54,275 nt of DNA, taken from positions 1 to 54,275 of the forward strand of contig JAKIVC010000022.1 in NCBI GenBank assembly GCA_021647245.1, written 5' to 3'. Positions 1 through 11,082 of the stretch are shown here, one piece after another. How positions within the stretch are numbered: the stretch's first letter is position 1; the number at the start of each line of letters is the position of its first letter. Source of the stretch: Gammaproteobacteria bacterium. Its GTDB lineage: Bacteria > Pseudomonadota > Gammaproteobacteria > RBG-16-57-12. A program made the translations under genes and the position numbers. The notes under the pieces were generated by a model, which did no database searches, had not been told where the DNA came from, and was given only the letters and a program-made list of their open reading frames with translations.

Positions 1-126
1 CCATTCAGGCCCATTTCTCCGATCATTTTCGTTGAATATGCTCAATATTCGCCTCAAACGATCAAAAAAATGGACTCAAAATGGCTTTCCCTCGCTACGA
101 TCACCTAAGCCCGACAGCCTCCTAGG
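1..126. repeat. MITE-like repeat family A, copy 1 (cut by window start)
   Basis: This stretch is nearly identical to 930-1056, with only scattered substitutions. Both copies end in the same terminus, GTCCGACAGCCTCCTAGG or a one-base variant of it. The interior holds an inverted repeat of GAATAT and ATATTC inside a larger imperfect hairpin. No coding sequence is present. The left terminus lies outside the window. Together with copy 2 it brackets flgA as direct repeats. Confidence 0.8.
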
Positions 127-194
127 CATGTTTTTTGCAGTGAAACTGTTAAGCGTCAATATTGTTGAGTGGCTATAGAATAGACAGGGTACAC

Positions 195-887
195 ATGAAA
201 AAAATACTCTTTTTTGTATTATTGTTCTCAATCGGAGATCTCTTTGCTCAGCAATACCAAGCGCATTCCGAAATAGAGCAGACTGTTCGCGATTATGTCG
301 AAAGCCAGCTAAGCACCCCGACTGATTCCAACAGTGAAATAACCTTGGACAGACTTAACAATCGGCTCAAACTGTCTCAATGTGAGGAGCCATTAGAGGT
401 TTTTTCTCTCAATGCCTTTAATCCCACCGGGCGTAACAATATAGGTGTCCGTTGCCACACCCCGCGATTTTGGAAAATATTCATCCCGGTGACGATTACT
501 TTTTATTCAACGGTTGTGGTGGCCACTAAACCACTTCACCGTGGCACAACCCTGACTGCCGATGATGTAAGGCTTGATCGTCGCCAGGTTGCTAATCATC
601 TCGGAGGTTACTTCACTTCAATAGAAGAGGTCATTGGCCGTGATGCACGCCGCTCCATCCGCATGGGTAGCATCATTCAAAAAAACGCAACCGATGCTGA
701 GAAAGTAATCAAAAAGGGAGAGCAGATTACGCTGCGCTCTGGCAACAGCCGGTTTAACGTCGTGACATCTGGAAAAGCGCTGAGTAATGGCGCGCTGGGT
801 GATATTATCAGGGTGAAAAATAGCAAATCTGAACGCATTGTAGAGGGCACCGTTGTTGCGCCGGGTGTCGTCAAGATACATAATTAA
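195..887 (+). CDS. flgA: Flagellar basal body P-ring formation chaperone FlgA
   Basis: FlgA is a periplasmic chaperone needed to assemble the FlgI P-ring around the flagellar rod. The product has about 230 residues with a clear N-terminal signal peptide (MKKILFFVLLFSIGDLFA, then QQ). The C-terminal half is an SAF-type region: a TKPLHRGTTLTADDVRLDRR segment near residues 105-125, then an IGRDARRSIRMGSII segment and a beta-rich end (VVAPGVVKI). An in-frame start exists at 162, but ATG 195 is chosen because it places the Lys-rich signal peptide at the N-terminus. The upstream AGGG is a weak ribosome binding site. flgM and flgN follow, the usual flgAMN arrangement of gammaproteobacteria. A family A repeat abuts the stop codon. 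Confidence 0.93.
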   Translation: MKKILFFVLLFSIGDLFAQQYQAHSEIEQTVRDYVESQLSTPTDSNSEITLDRLNNRLKLSQCEEPLEVFSLNAFNPTGRNNIGVRCHTPRFWKIFIPVTITFYSTVVVATKPLHRGTTLTADDVRLDRRQVANHLGGYFTSIEEVIGRDARRSIRMGSIIQKNATDAEKVIKKGEQITLRSGNSRFNVVTSGKALSNGALGDIIRVKNSKSERIVEGTVVAPGVVKIHN

Positions 888-1056
888 CCTTGGGAGGCTG
901 TCGGACTTAGGGTGAATCAACTGCGGAAAAGTCATCTCGGCCCATTTATCCGATCATTTTCGTTGAATATGCCCAATATTCGCCTCAAACGATCAAAAAA
1001 TGGACTCAAAATGACTTTCCCTCGCTACGATCACCTCAGTCCGACAGCCTCCTAGG
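888..1056. mobile_element. MITE-like repeat family A, copy 2 (complete)
   Basis: A complete 169-bp element starts at the base after the flgA stop. Its termini are inverted: CCTTGGGAGGCTGTCGGACT on the left, and the complement of CCTAGGAGGCTGTCGGACT on the right. The pairing continues inward (GGTGAATC with GATCACC, GGAAAAGTCAT with ATGACTTTCC, CCATTT with AAATGG, and a GAATAT/ATATTC core), so the element can fold into one long hairpin. It has no open reading frame. I read it as a non-autonomous miniature transposon; no transposase is visible in the window. Confidence 0.8.
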
Positions 1057-1135
1057 TAGGGATTAAGTCGAAAAAACTAAAGTATTCTCAAACGCTGGAC
1101 GCTAGTGGCGTATGTGGTAAAAAGGAGTGACTGTG

Positions 1136-1459
1136 ATGGCTATTGATATTAACGGATTTGGTGCGGGCCACCAGATTCAAGCAAATAATGAAAACTCTCA
1201 AGTTAACGTTGCCCGCAATGAGCCAACGGCGGCTCAGGAGGAGACCGGCGGTTCTTCCACAACCGATACTGTCAGCCTGACTGACACTGCGGCACAGCTG
1301 CAAAAACTGGAAAACAGCCTTGCTGCACTGCCCGTTGCCGACACGGCACGCGTTGAGAGTATTAAGCAGGCGCTTAACGAGGGCACCTTCAATATGGATA
1401 GCCGGGTAACGGCAGAAAAGATGCTGGGTATGGAGAGCGCACTTAACAGTGCGTCTTAA
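1136..1459 (+). CDS. flgM: Negative regulator of flagellin synthesis FlgM (anti-sigma-28)
   Basis: FlgM binds and silences sigma-28 (FliA) until the hook-basal body is finished, when it is exported. The product has 107 residues. The N-terminal half is low-complexity and probably disordered (Gln/Asn/Thr/Ser-rich). The C-terminal helical region (DTVSLTDTAAQLQKLENSLA, then VESIKQALNEGTFNMDSRVTAEKMLGME) matches the family's sigma-binding end. ATG 1136 is preferred over the in-frame GTG 1127 because AAGGAG at 1122-1127 lies 8 bases upstream of it. The gene follows a family A repeat and is six bases from flgN. Confidence 0.92.
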   Translation: MAIDINGFGAGHQIQANNENSQVNVARNEPTAAQEETGGSSTTDTVSLTDTAAQLQKLENSLAALPVADTARVESIKQALNEGTFNMDSRVTAEKMLGMESALNSAS

Positions 1460-1465
1460 TTTATA

Positions 1466-1942
1466 ATGAACGGTAGCGCCCAGCAACTGCAACAATTCCT
1501 TGCCGATCAGATTGCCGCATCGGATGATTTTTTACGGCTGCTGCTCCAGGAGCGTGAGATTATCTCGCAAAACCTGATCGACCAACTACCGGCACTCACC
1601 CAAACCAAGCTGGAGCTGATTGAGACGCTAGCGCAAACAGAGATCGAAATACTCTCCTGTTTCAAGCAAACATTGGGTAAAGCCGCCGCTGATCAACCCG
1701 AAAAAGCCATTCAGAAGCTTGACCCTAACAATGAGTATAAGCTGTTGACACTACTACAAAAAGCACGCAATTTGGCCGCCACATGCAAAGCTGAAAACAT
1801 GATTAACAGCCAAATTGTCGAAGGGTGTCAAAACCAAATAGAGGATACCCTTGATGTACTGCTTAGAAGAGAGAAATACGCGGTCTACAGTGCAGCGGGT
1901 AAAACCATAAAGCAAGGTGGCGGAAGTCTCGGCGAGGCTTAA
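1466..1942 (+). CDS. flgN: Flagellar export chaperone FlgN
   Basis: FlgN is the cytoplasmic chaperone of the hook-filament junction proteins FlgK and FlgL. The 158-residue product is almost wholly alpha-helical with heptad-like Leu spacing (LQQFLADQIAASDDFLRLLLQEREIISQNL). It ends in a long helix and a flexible tail, typical of the FlgN family in length and form. It starts six bases after the flgM stop. Its last four bases overlap the convergent gene on the other strand. The call rests on family resemblance plus the flgAMN context. Confidence 0.88.
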   Translation: MNGSAQQLQQFLADQIAASDDFLRLLLQEREIISQNLIDQLPALTQTKLELIETLAQTEIEILSCFKQTLGKAAADQPEKAIQKLDPNNEYKLLTLLQKARNLAATCKAENMINSQIVEGCQNQIEDTLDVLLRREKYAVYSAAGKTIKQGGGSLGEA

Positions 1943-2571
1943 GCCGGGGGAGCTACTGCTGCCATTTCAATCTTCCGCCAGCGCTCTAAATCTGCCCGAT
2001 CATCCACATCCCATAATGTCTTTAGAAGAGAAGGGGTGATACCACAATCTGCCGCTTTCATCATCGTCTGACTTAACACGTCACCCTCTCCCCACGAGAT
2101 ATCGCTAAACAACCTATAATCACTCTCTCGGCACCCTACCAAAACATACCCGCCATCTTCTGCTGGGCCAATCACCCACGGCTCACCGTGTAACAGTGCC
2201 TGTAGAGCCGATGCTAGATAATGCGCGCTGATTGATGGAATGTCACTGCCAATCAATAAGGTGGCGACACCACTGCTCTGACTTAAGGCGTGGTGCATTC
2301 GCTCACCCAGCCCAGCCCCTTGCTGAGCATGGAGTGTCACTCCAAACTGTTTTTGGCATGTTGCAAAAAAAGGGTGCTGGGTATCTGGCGCACACCACAA
2401 CTCAACCGGTGAGAGTGCCGCATTGACAGCTGTTTTAAGGGTGTGGTTCAACAGCTCTTTGTGCAAATCAGCCGCTGCTTGCGGGCCAATATCAGGAATC
2501 AGTCGACTCTTTACCTGGCCTGGGATGGGTGCTTTTGCAAATACAATAATTTTGCTGTTGGGGTAGATCAT
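1939..2571 (-). CDS. TIGR04282/DUF2064 family glycosyltransferase-like protein
   Basis: The 210-residue protein has a nucleotide-diphospho-sugar transferase-like fold. The N-terminus (KIIVFAKAPIPGQVKSRL) is the diagnostic start of the family annotated as rSAM/selenodomain-associated transferase 1 or arsenosugar-type glycosyltransferase. It is followed by a GERMHHAL segment, a LLIGSDIPSI motif (likely metal/nucleotide Asp) and a PAEDGGYVLVG segment near residue 140. All expected motifs are present, so it appears intact. The usual radical-SAM partner is not nearby. It lies in the same direction as ligA with about 29 bases between them, so co-transcription is possible. The substrate cannot be read from the sequence. 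Confidence 0.8.
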   Translation of the reverse strand: MIYPNSKIIVFAKAPIPGQVKSRLIPDIGPQAAADLHKELLNHTLKTAVNAALSPVELWCAPDTQHPFFATCQKQFGVTLHAQQGAGLGERMHHALSQSSGVATLLIGSDIPSISAHYLASALQALLHGEPWVIGPAEDGGYVLVGCRESDYRLFSDISWGEGDVLSQTMMKAADCGITPSLLKTLWDVDDRADLERWRKIEMAAVAPPA

Positions 2572-2600
2572 TATCGGGAGACCCTGGATAGCTGTAACGA

Positions 2601-4853
<2,253 letters not shown>

Positions 4854-4865
4854 TTATCCCGTATG

Positions 4866-4902
4866 CCGCAGTAGGTTCACCCTCAGTCCGACAGCCTCCT
4901 AG
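4866..4902. repeat. Solo terminus of repeat family A
   Basis: On the minus strand this reads CTAGGAGGCTGTCGGACT and then GAGGGTGAACCTACTGCGG. It matches the left end of the complete element at 888 through the ACTGCGG position, with few changes. The rest of the element is absent. Its CTAG supplies the stop codon of zipA (TAG at 4899-4901). Confidence 0.75.
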
Positions 4903-5606
4903 CTACGGATAAGGTCTGCTCTCCAGGCATCAAGCTGCTGGAGATCGAATGGCCGACGGTGGTCATCACACAACTGAGCATCCAGTCGCTCACAAATATT
5001 TCGAGCAACTTTTGCCATACTGTTGAGTGACGTTGCAAGGTCATCCTGTAGGTCACTCTCCATAAAGAGCAGCACCCCGGGCGTGGTGAATCCATTTAGA
5101 TTATCCAGGTCGAAAGTACCCGGCTCCAGCATATTTGCCATACTGAAAGTAATCGCCCCTTGAGTCGCCCCCAGAAAGTGAAAAATTTCCATTTCGCCGT
5201 AACGCATCGCGGCAAGATTGGCCGCTTTCACTAAATCTGCCCCGGCAAAGTCACCCTGCTTTGCCACAATATGCAGGGCGATAACTGCGGGCAGGCTTGG
5301 TTTAGCTGCCGTTGGTGCGGCGGCGATATCATCTGGCGTTGTTATCTCGGGTTGTGCCACCTCGACTACGGCCTTTTTTGGCTCGCTCACGGCCTCTCGC
5401 TCTGCAACGATAGGAGCTTCGCTGGTTTCAACAGGAGTGCTCTCTGGTATCGTTTGTTGATCACCCGTCGCCGCCTTGTCAAACCGCGGCGTTTGTCGGG
5501 GTTGCTGCTTCAACTGACGTTTTTTTGATAACAACTGACTGCCGAAATAGAGCGCCAGCAAAATTATAATGCCAATAATAATCAGGCTGATACGTAAAGA
5601 ATCCAC
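4899..5606 (-). CDS. zipA: Cell division protein ZipA
   Basis: ZipA anchors FtsZ to the inner membrane at the division site. The 235-residue protein starts with one transmembrane helix (SLRISLIIIGIIILLALYFG), then a basic stretch, a Pro/Glu/Ala-rich linker to about residue 100, and a C-terminal FtsZ-binding domain (VIALHIVAKQGDFAGADLVKA onward). The order smc-zipA-ligA is the common gammaproteobacterial arrangement. The stop codon TAG lies inside a repeat terminus (codons AGC TAG, then GAGG), so the present C-terminus may have been set by insertion of that element. Confidence 0.93.
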   Translation of the reverse strand: MDSLRISLIIIGIIILLALYFGSQLLSKKRQLKQQPRQTPRFDKAATGDQQTIPESTPVETSEAPIVAEREAVSEPKKAVVEVAQPEITTPDDIAAAPTAAKPSLPAVIALHIVAKQGDFAGADLVKAANLAAMRYGEMEIFHFLGATQGAITFSMANMLEPGTFDLDNLNGFTTPGVLLFMESDLQDDLATSLNSMAKVARNICERLDAQLCDDHRRPFDLQQLDAWRADLIRS

Positions 5607-5672
5607 CCCTAAAACCCTCTCTTTATAATCTCTACTAAAACTGTGGTGCCACTCATCTGTGCCATTCTCTCA

Positions 5673-8600
5673 CTATTGTGCCGCCAAGTCATAGGCCTCT
5701 TTGATGTCCACGGTAACTAGGCGTGAAACCCCCGGCTCTGACATGGTGACACCGTTCAGCTGCTGGGCCATCTCCATGGTGATTTTGTTGTGGCTGATGA
5801 AGATAAATTGCACTCGCTCCGACATCGATTCAACCATTTTGCAGAAACGCCCCACATTGGTTTCATCCAACGGCGCATCGACCTCATCCAACAGACAAAA
5901 AGGTGCTGGATTAAGTTCAAAAATGGCAAATACCAGCGCAACCGCAGTCAATGCCTTCTCGCCCCCTGAAAGCAGGTGAATAGAGCTGTTTCGCTTACCA
6001 GGAGGGCGAGCCATTACGGTGACTCCGGTATTTAACAGATCATCACCGGTTAAATCAAGGTAGGCATGGCCACCGTCAAACAGCACAGGAAAGCTCGCTT
6101 GCAAACCCGCGTTGACCTTATCAAAGGTCTCCTTAAAACGTGTGCGTGTCTCGCGGTCAATCTTGGTGATTGCCGACTCCAGAGTGGTTAACGCCTCAAC
6201 CAAGTCTTGGTGCTGCTCTTGCAGATAGCGCTGACGTTCAGACTCCCTCTCATACTCATTAATGGCGGCTAAATTGATTGGCCCCAGCTGCTGAAGCTGC
6301 TGCTCTATAGTGACCAGCTGCTGCTTAAGTTGAGCCTCATCCGACTGCTCTGTCACCTCATCAAAGAGCTGAGGAAATGCAAAACCGGTCTCATTTATCT
6401 TTTCTAACAACCCTTGCCTTCTCTCTAGTAACACTTGAAGTTTAAGTCGTAACACCTCTAAATTATTACGTTTTTTGTTTGTTTTTTTCTCTATTTTAGC
6501 ACGTTGGCTATTTTTATTATGCTGCTCGGCCTCTATCTCCCCCGCTCTGGTACGCAGCTCTGCAAGCTCGGCCTCTATGGCCTTGTGCAGTGCCCGTTTT
6601 TCATCAAGCGAGGTGTTTAATGCGGCTGGCGACTGCTGTTGCTGCTGCTCACTATTTTGCTCATTACGTCGCGTTGCTAACTGCTCAAGCTGTTGTTGGC
6701 TACGCGCTATCCCCTGTTCTATCGCTTCTTTAGTGGCGCGTATTGATTGAATTTTCAATGCTAAATCGTGGTTGACCAAGTGAATAGCGTGCTGCTGTTG
6801 CTCAGCTTCATCCCGCTCAGTTTGCAGTGATTCACGACGGCTTGAGAGCCTCTTTCGTTGTTGGTTCAGCTGCTCAATCAGCTGGCCAGCATCATGGTAC
6901 TGTTGGGCTGCCTGTTGCTGCTCTTCAGCTACCCTGGCAAGCTCTTCAACCTGTTGCTGCTGTTGCTGTGTAATTTGCTGCTGGCGATCCCGACACTGCA
7001 CCAGCTCAACCTGAGCACTGTTGAGCTGCTTACCTGTTTCTGCGAGTGCGTGGTGTGCTTCATTATATTCACACTGTTTTGACTGCCGTTTAGCTTCCAG
7101 TCGATTAAGTTGCTGCTGGGCCTCTTGAGCGCGTTTTTCAAGCGCGACACACTGCTGTTCAAGTGGCTGCAGTGTGCTTATCAGCTCACGCAACTGGCTT
7201 TCACGCTGCAACGGCCCCACACTATTGTCCGCTGCACTCCCCACACGCAGCCAAGACGCGCCCAGCCAGAAGCCATCTTGAGTAATCAGTGATTCATGGG
7301 GGGCTAATTGGTCGCGCTGACTTAACGCCTGAGTAAGGTCATCTGCAATATAGACCTCTCCCAACAAACCTTGCAGTGAGCAGTCGGCCACTATTTGGTC
7401 AAGCAGGCGAGGTTTGTTCGACTCGCTTTTCCGGTGTTGAGCGGTGGTATCAAACAGTGTTAGCGAGAGGTTTTCCGGTACTGCTGAGTTGAGTGATGAA
7501 GCCAGTGAATCTAGCTCATCCACACAAACCGATTCGAGATAAAAACCCAACACTAACTCAACCGCACGCTCCCAGCCGGGGGTTACAGAGATAACCTGGG
7601 CAAGGCGTTGAACATTTTTAACTCCTGAGTCGCTCAGCCACTGGGTGGTAGGGTGCTGTTCTCCACCCAAGGCGGCATGTTGTAACACTTCAAGCGATGC
7701 TTTTTGCCCACTCAACTGCTGTATTTTATTGCGCTGGCTGTTCAGCTGGTTAGCCATGTTGAGGTTGAGCGTTCGTTGTTGTTGAATGTGTGATTGCAGC
7801 TCATCACACTGCTTGCCTAACTTAGCGAGCTGCTGTACTTGCACTTTTTCTAGCGGCTCTTGTGCTGTGAGCGCCGCTACTCGTTTCTCCACATCAATTG
7901 CTGAGAGTGCCTCTTGTAGCTGCTGCAATCGCGCTTTATATTTTGCTATTAACGATGACTGCTGCCGTCGCTGCATCTCTGCTGATGCGGCCTGCTTTTC
8001 AGGCTCCAAAATACGCTGATTAAGCTGATCCCACTCACTTTGCCAGTCACGCAGCGCCGTTTCGGCAGTGGCCAATCTTGCCGTAGAGGTTGTACTCAAC
8101 CGCGTTTGCTCAGCTTGTTGCGCCACACTATCCGTTAAATCACCCGCCAGAGCAGCGATTTTTTGCTGGTCGCCCTCAAGATGAGCCAGTAGCGACTGCT
8201 CATCTCGCTGTAGTGATGCCAACAGCTGTTGTCGCTGTTTAGTCCGCGTTGCAATGTGTCCAAGGGATTGCTCGATGGCCACTATGTCAGCACCACAGGC
8301 ATAAAAATCCCCTTGGACTTTGTTGATCAACGCACTGTTTTCATTAAATGCCGTATGCAGCGCCACCCGGTCATTTTCAATGCCCCGTTGAGCGGCAATG
8401 ACGGCCTCAACCTCAGCTTCACCTTTGGTCACTCGCGCCTCTAGCGTGCGGCACTCCTCATCCAACCGGCACCAGTGATGCATGTGCCACTGCCCGGTCA
8501 CATGGCGCTGTTGCTCTTTTAATGCCCGGTAGTGCTCGGCTGTTTTGGCTTGCTGTTGCAGGTGTTCAATCTGCCGGGCCAGCTCACTGCGCAGGTCATT

Positions 8601-9182
8601 CAAACGCTCAAGGTTTTCACGGGTATGACGCATTCTATTTTCTGTCTCACGGCGACGCTCTTTATATTTAGAGATACCCGCCGCTTGCTCCAGAAAAACC
8701 CGCAGCTCTTCCGGTCGCGCCTCAATTAAACGCGAGATCATCCCTTGTTCAATAATCGAATAGCTACGCGGCCCTAAGCCGGTGCCTGAGAAAAGATCGC
8801 TAATATCGCTGCGGCGGCACTTGCTGCCATTGAGGTGGTAATGTGATTGGCCATCGCGCCCCAGTACTCGCTTAACTGATATTTCGTTGTAGTGACCATA
8901 CGGCCCGCCAACACGACCCGCGCTGTTATCAAAAACCATCTCAACCGATGCCTGGCCAACCGGTTTGCGACTGGCCGAGCCGTTAAAAATGACATCAACC
9001 ATCGCTCCACCACGCAGGTTCCTGGCAGAACTTTCACCCATCACCCAGCGCACCGCATCGATAATATTTGATTTGCCACACCCATTAGGCCCAACAATAC
9101 CAACCAGGTTACTGGGAAGTGGAATAGTGGTGGGATCGACAAACGATTTGAAGCCCGCGAGTTTAATCTTGGTAAGGCGCAT
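5673..9182 (-). CDS. smc: Chromosome segregation protein SMC
   Basis: This is the structural maintenance of chromosomes ATPase, 1169 residues, the usual length. The N-terminal head has Walker A GPNGCGKS near residue 32. Two long Gln/Glu/Leu-rich coiled coils flank a hinge region at about residues 510-640. The C-terminal head has the ABC signature LSGGEKALTAVALVFAIF and Walker B CLLDEVDAPLDE. Having smc next to zipA and ligA, instead of mukBEF, fits the non-enterobacterial gammaproteobacteria. The coiled coil is unusually Gln-rich, with runs of five or six Gln. Confidence 0.97.
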   Translation of the reverse strand: MRLTKIKLAGFKSFVDPTTIPLPSNLVGIVGPNGCGKSNIIDAVRWVMGESSARNLRGGAMVDVIFNGSASRKPVGQASVEMVFDNSAGRVGGPYGHYNEISVKRVLGRDGQSHYHLNGSKCRRSDISDLFSGTGLGPRSYSIIEQGMISRLIEARPEELRVFLEQAAGISKYKERRRETENRMRHTRENLERLNDLRSELARQIEHLQQQAKTAEHYRALKEQQRHVTGQWHMHHWCRLDEECRTLEARVTKGEAEVEAVIAAQRGIENDRVALHTAFNENSALINKVQGDFYACGADIVAIEQSLGHIATRTKQRQQLLASLQRDEQSLLAHLEGDQQKIAALAGDLTDSVAQQAEQTRLSTTSTARLATAETALRDWQSEWDQLNQRILEPEKQAASAEMQRRQQSSLIAKYKARLQQLQEALSAIDVEKRVAALTAQEPLEKVQVQQLAKLGKQCDELQSHIQQQRTLNLNMANQLNSQRNKIQQLSGQKASLEVLQHAALGGEQHPTTQWLSDSGVKNVQRLAQVISVTPGWERAVELVLGFYLESVCVDELDSLASSLNSAVPENLSLTLFDTTAQHRKSESNKPRLLDQIVADCSLQGLLGEVYIADDLTQALSQRDQLAPHESLITQDGFWLGASWLRVGSAADNSVGPLQRESQLRELISTLQPLEQQCVALEKRAQEAQQQLNRLEAKRQSKQCEYNEAHHALAETGKQLNSAQVELVQCRDRQQQITQQQQQQVEELARVAEEQQQAAQQYHDAGQLIEQLNQQRKRLSSRRESLQTERDEAEQQQHAIHLVNHDLALKIQSIRATKEAIEQGIARSQQQLEQLATRRNEQNSEQQQQQSPAALNTSLDEKRALHKAIEAELAELRTRAGEIEAEQHNKNSQRAKIEKKTNKKRNNLEVLRLKLQVLLERRQGLLEKINETGFAFPQLFDEVTEQSDEAQLKQQLVTIEQQLQQLGPINLAAINEYERESERQRYLQEQHQDLVEALTTLESAITKIDRETRTRFKETFDKVNAGLQASFPVLFDGGHAYLDLTGDDLLNTGVTVMARPPGKRNSSIHLLSGGEKALTAVALVFAIFELNPAPFCLLDEVDAPLDETNVGRFCKMVESMSERVQFIFISHNKITMEMAQQLNGVTMSEPGVSRLVTVDIKEAYDLAAQ

Positions 9183-9333
9183 TAATTTCTTTGCTTAGCA
9201 AATGGAAAAATCATCAAAGAAGAGTAAACTACCCCGTTTGGGGATCTTCGGAATATTTTATCGCCCTTATTATACATGGGCGGCCACTGGCCAGAGAGCG
9301 TAAAATGGAAATTCCCCCAAACAGACCCCTGCG

Positions 9334-9365
9334 AGCCTTTTCAGGGTAGATCCTGAATAAAGGCT
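9334..9365 (+). other. Strong hairpin in the queF leader
   Basis: AGCCTTTTCAGG, six loop bases and CCTGAATAAAGGCT form a long, nearly perfect stem 24 bases upstream of the queF start. No U-tract follows, so it is not a normal intrinsic terminator. I cannot match it to a preQ1 riboswitch consensus. It could influence mRNA stability or translation. Confidence 0.45.
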
Positions 9366-9389
9366 AAAAATCACCACAGAGACTAACTT

Positions 9390-9779
9390 ATGCCTAGCCA
9401 ACCCAGTAAAGAGCTTGAAACTTTTGATAACCCAAACCCTGAGCGCGATTACACCATTCGGATTCGCTGCCCCGAGTTCACCTGCCTCTGCCCGAAAACC
9501 GGTCAGCCCGACTTTGCCGAGCTATTCATCGACTACGTTGCCGATCAACAGTGTATCGAGCTCAAAGCGTTGAAAATTTACATCTGGGCGTTTCGTGATC
9601 AAGGTGCTTTTCATGAGAAGGTTACCAACGAAATTCTCAACGATTTAGTGACTGCGTGTGAGCCGCGTTTCATGCGTTTGACCGCAAAATTCGGTGTGCG
9701 CGGCGGAATCTATACCACCGTTGTAGCGGAACACCGCCAACCGGAGTGGGTTGCTCCTGTACCCGTAACACTCCCATAA
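9390..9779 (+). CDS. queF: NADPH-dependent preQ0 (7-cyano-7-deazaguanine) reductase QueF
   Basis: QueF reduces the nitrile of preQ0 to the amine of preQ1 in queuosine synthesis. At 129 residues it is the short, unimodular form. The motif [17 protein letters not shown] carries the nucleophilic Cys34 and Asp41. [12 protein letters not shown] contributes the substrate-binding Glu57, and FHE (74-76) is the conserved pocket triad. All are intact. The gene is followed after one base by the FGGY kinase gene, so the two are probably co-transcribed. It is divergent from smc. Confidence 0.95.
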   Translation: MPSQPSKELETFDNPNPERDYTIRIRCPEFTCLCPKTGQPDFAELFIDYVADQQCIELKALKIYIWAFRDQGAFHEKVTNEILNDLVTACEPRFMRLTAKFGVRGGIYTTVVAEHRQPEWVAPVPVTLP

Positions 9780-9780
9780 A

Positions 9781-11082
9781 ATGAGCGATACCCCGCTCTT
9801 TGTTGGCATCGACATCGGCACCTCTGGCTGCCGTGCCATCGCCATTGATACACAGCGCCAGATTCAGGGTGAAGCGCGCGGTAGCATGGCGGCCCCTCTG
9901 CAAAAAGGTGATGGCTTTGAGCAAAAACCGCAGATCTGGTGGCAAGCGGTAAGCCAAACCCTGATGCAACTCTTTGAGCAGGTACCCGCACAACAGGTGG
10001 TTGCCATAGCGGTTGATGGAACCTCCAGCACCCTACTGTTGTGCGATGGAGAGGGCAAGCCCATCGGCCCTGCTTTGATGTACAACGATGCGCGTGCCAT
10101 TGTTGAAGCGGAGCGCATGGAGCGCATTGTCCCTGAACAGAGTGCCGCCCATGGCCCCACCTCGGGCTTGGCTAAGCTGTTATGGTTACAACGCTGCCTG
10201 CCCACCGAAAATATCCGCCACGTCTGTCACCAGGCCGACTGGATTGTTGGCCAGCTCAGTGGGCGGTTCGACTGTAGCGATATCAACAACGCTCTAAAAC
10301 TTGGCTATGACCCTATTAAACGACAATGGCCCGACTGGATGGGACACCTCGGGGTACTCCGAAAGTGGCTACCAAAAGTCTATCTGCCAGGCCATGCGAC
10401 CGGCACCCTCAGTAGTACGGCAGCTGAGCGCTTTGGTCTTAACCCCAACACTCAGATTGTGGCGGGCACTACCGATAGCACCGCCGCCTTCATCGCTACC
10501 GGCGCAAACCAAATAGGCGATGCGGTCACCTCACTTGGTTCAACTCTGGTAATGAAAGTGGTCGCTGCTTGGCCCGTTTTTGTACCTAAATATGGTATTT
10601 ACAGCCAACCATTAGGCAATCGCTGGCTAGTAGGCGGCAGCTCCAATAGTGGCGGGCGAGTATTGCGACACTATTTTAGTGATGAGCAGCTGCGCACCTT
10701 CAGCCAAAAAATCGATACCGATAACCCCACAGAACTTGACTACTACCCACTACTCTCTCCGGGGGAACGCTTTCCTATCTGCGACCCAAAGCTACCACCA
10801 CAAATGGAGCCACGCCCCGCAGATGAAGTGCAGTTTTTACAGGGGCTACTGGAGGGGATGTCGCAAATTGAGTGGCAAGCCTATCAACGCTTAATGGAGT
10901 TTGGAGCACCCTACCCCACCACAATTAGAAGTGCCGGTGGTGGTGCAGACAATCAACCATGGAAAACGATGCGCCAACAGCTGTTAAAAGTAAAGATGTG
11001 CGATGCCAAGCATCAACAAGCGGCCTACGGCAGTGCACTGCTGGCGCTGCGTGGTATTAATGGAGAATCAGAAGATGATTAA
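9781..11082 (+). CDS. FGGY-family pentulose kinase (ribulokinase/xylulokinase-like)
   Basis: The 433-residue sugar kinase has two RNase H-like ATPase domains. The first opens with FVGIDIGTSGCRAIAID (phosphate 1). The second has GTTDSTAAFIATG and SLGSTLVMK (phosphate 2), then an AGGGADNQPW segment (adenosine contact) near residue 390. The short length and the SSNSGGRVLRHYF segment resemble the D-ribulose kinase clade known from cyanobacteria and plants, more than classical XylB or GlpK, which are near 500 residues. The substrate is therefore likely a pentulose, but this is inference. The gene starts one base after queF and overlaps cysZ. Confidence 0.8.
   Translation: MSDTPLFVGIDIGTSGCRAIAIDTQRQIQGEARGSMAAPLQKGDGFEQKPQIWWQAVSQTLMQLFEQVPAQQVVAIAVDGTSSTLLLCDGEGKPIGPALMYNDARAIVEAERMERIVPEQSAAHGPTSGLAKLLWLQRCLPTENIRHVCHQADWIVGQLSGRFDCSDINNALKLGYDPIKRQWPDWMGHLGVLRKWLPKVYLPGHATGTLSSTAAERFGLNPNTQIVAGTTDSTAAFIATGANQIGDAVTSLGSTLVMKVVAAWPVFVPKYGIYSQPLGNRWLVGGSSNSGGRVLRHYFSDEQLRTFSQKIDTDNPTELDYYPLLSPGERFPICDPKLPPQMEPRPADEVQFLQGLLEGMSQIEWQAYQRLMEFGAPYPTTIRSAGGGADNQPWKTMRQQLLKVKMCDAKHQQAAYGSALLALRGINGESEDD

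Noticed and set aside
1055-1135. Sigma-28 promoter before flgM
   Set aside because: CTAAAG is present at about 1076, but no convincing GCCGATAA element lies at the right spacing.
1088-1495. 135-codon minus-strand open frame across flgM
   Set aside because: Antisense shadow of flgM and the flgM-flgN junction with no recognisable features.
6600-7000. Repeats of GCT/TGC triplets
   Set aside because: These are Gln and Leu codons of the SMC coiled coil, not a separate repeat.
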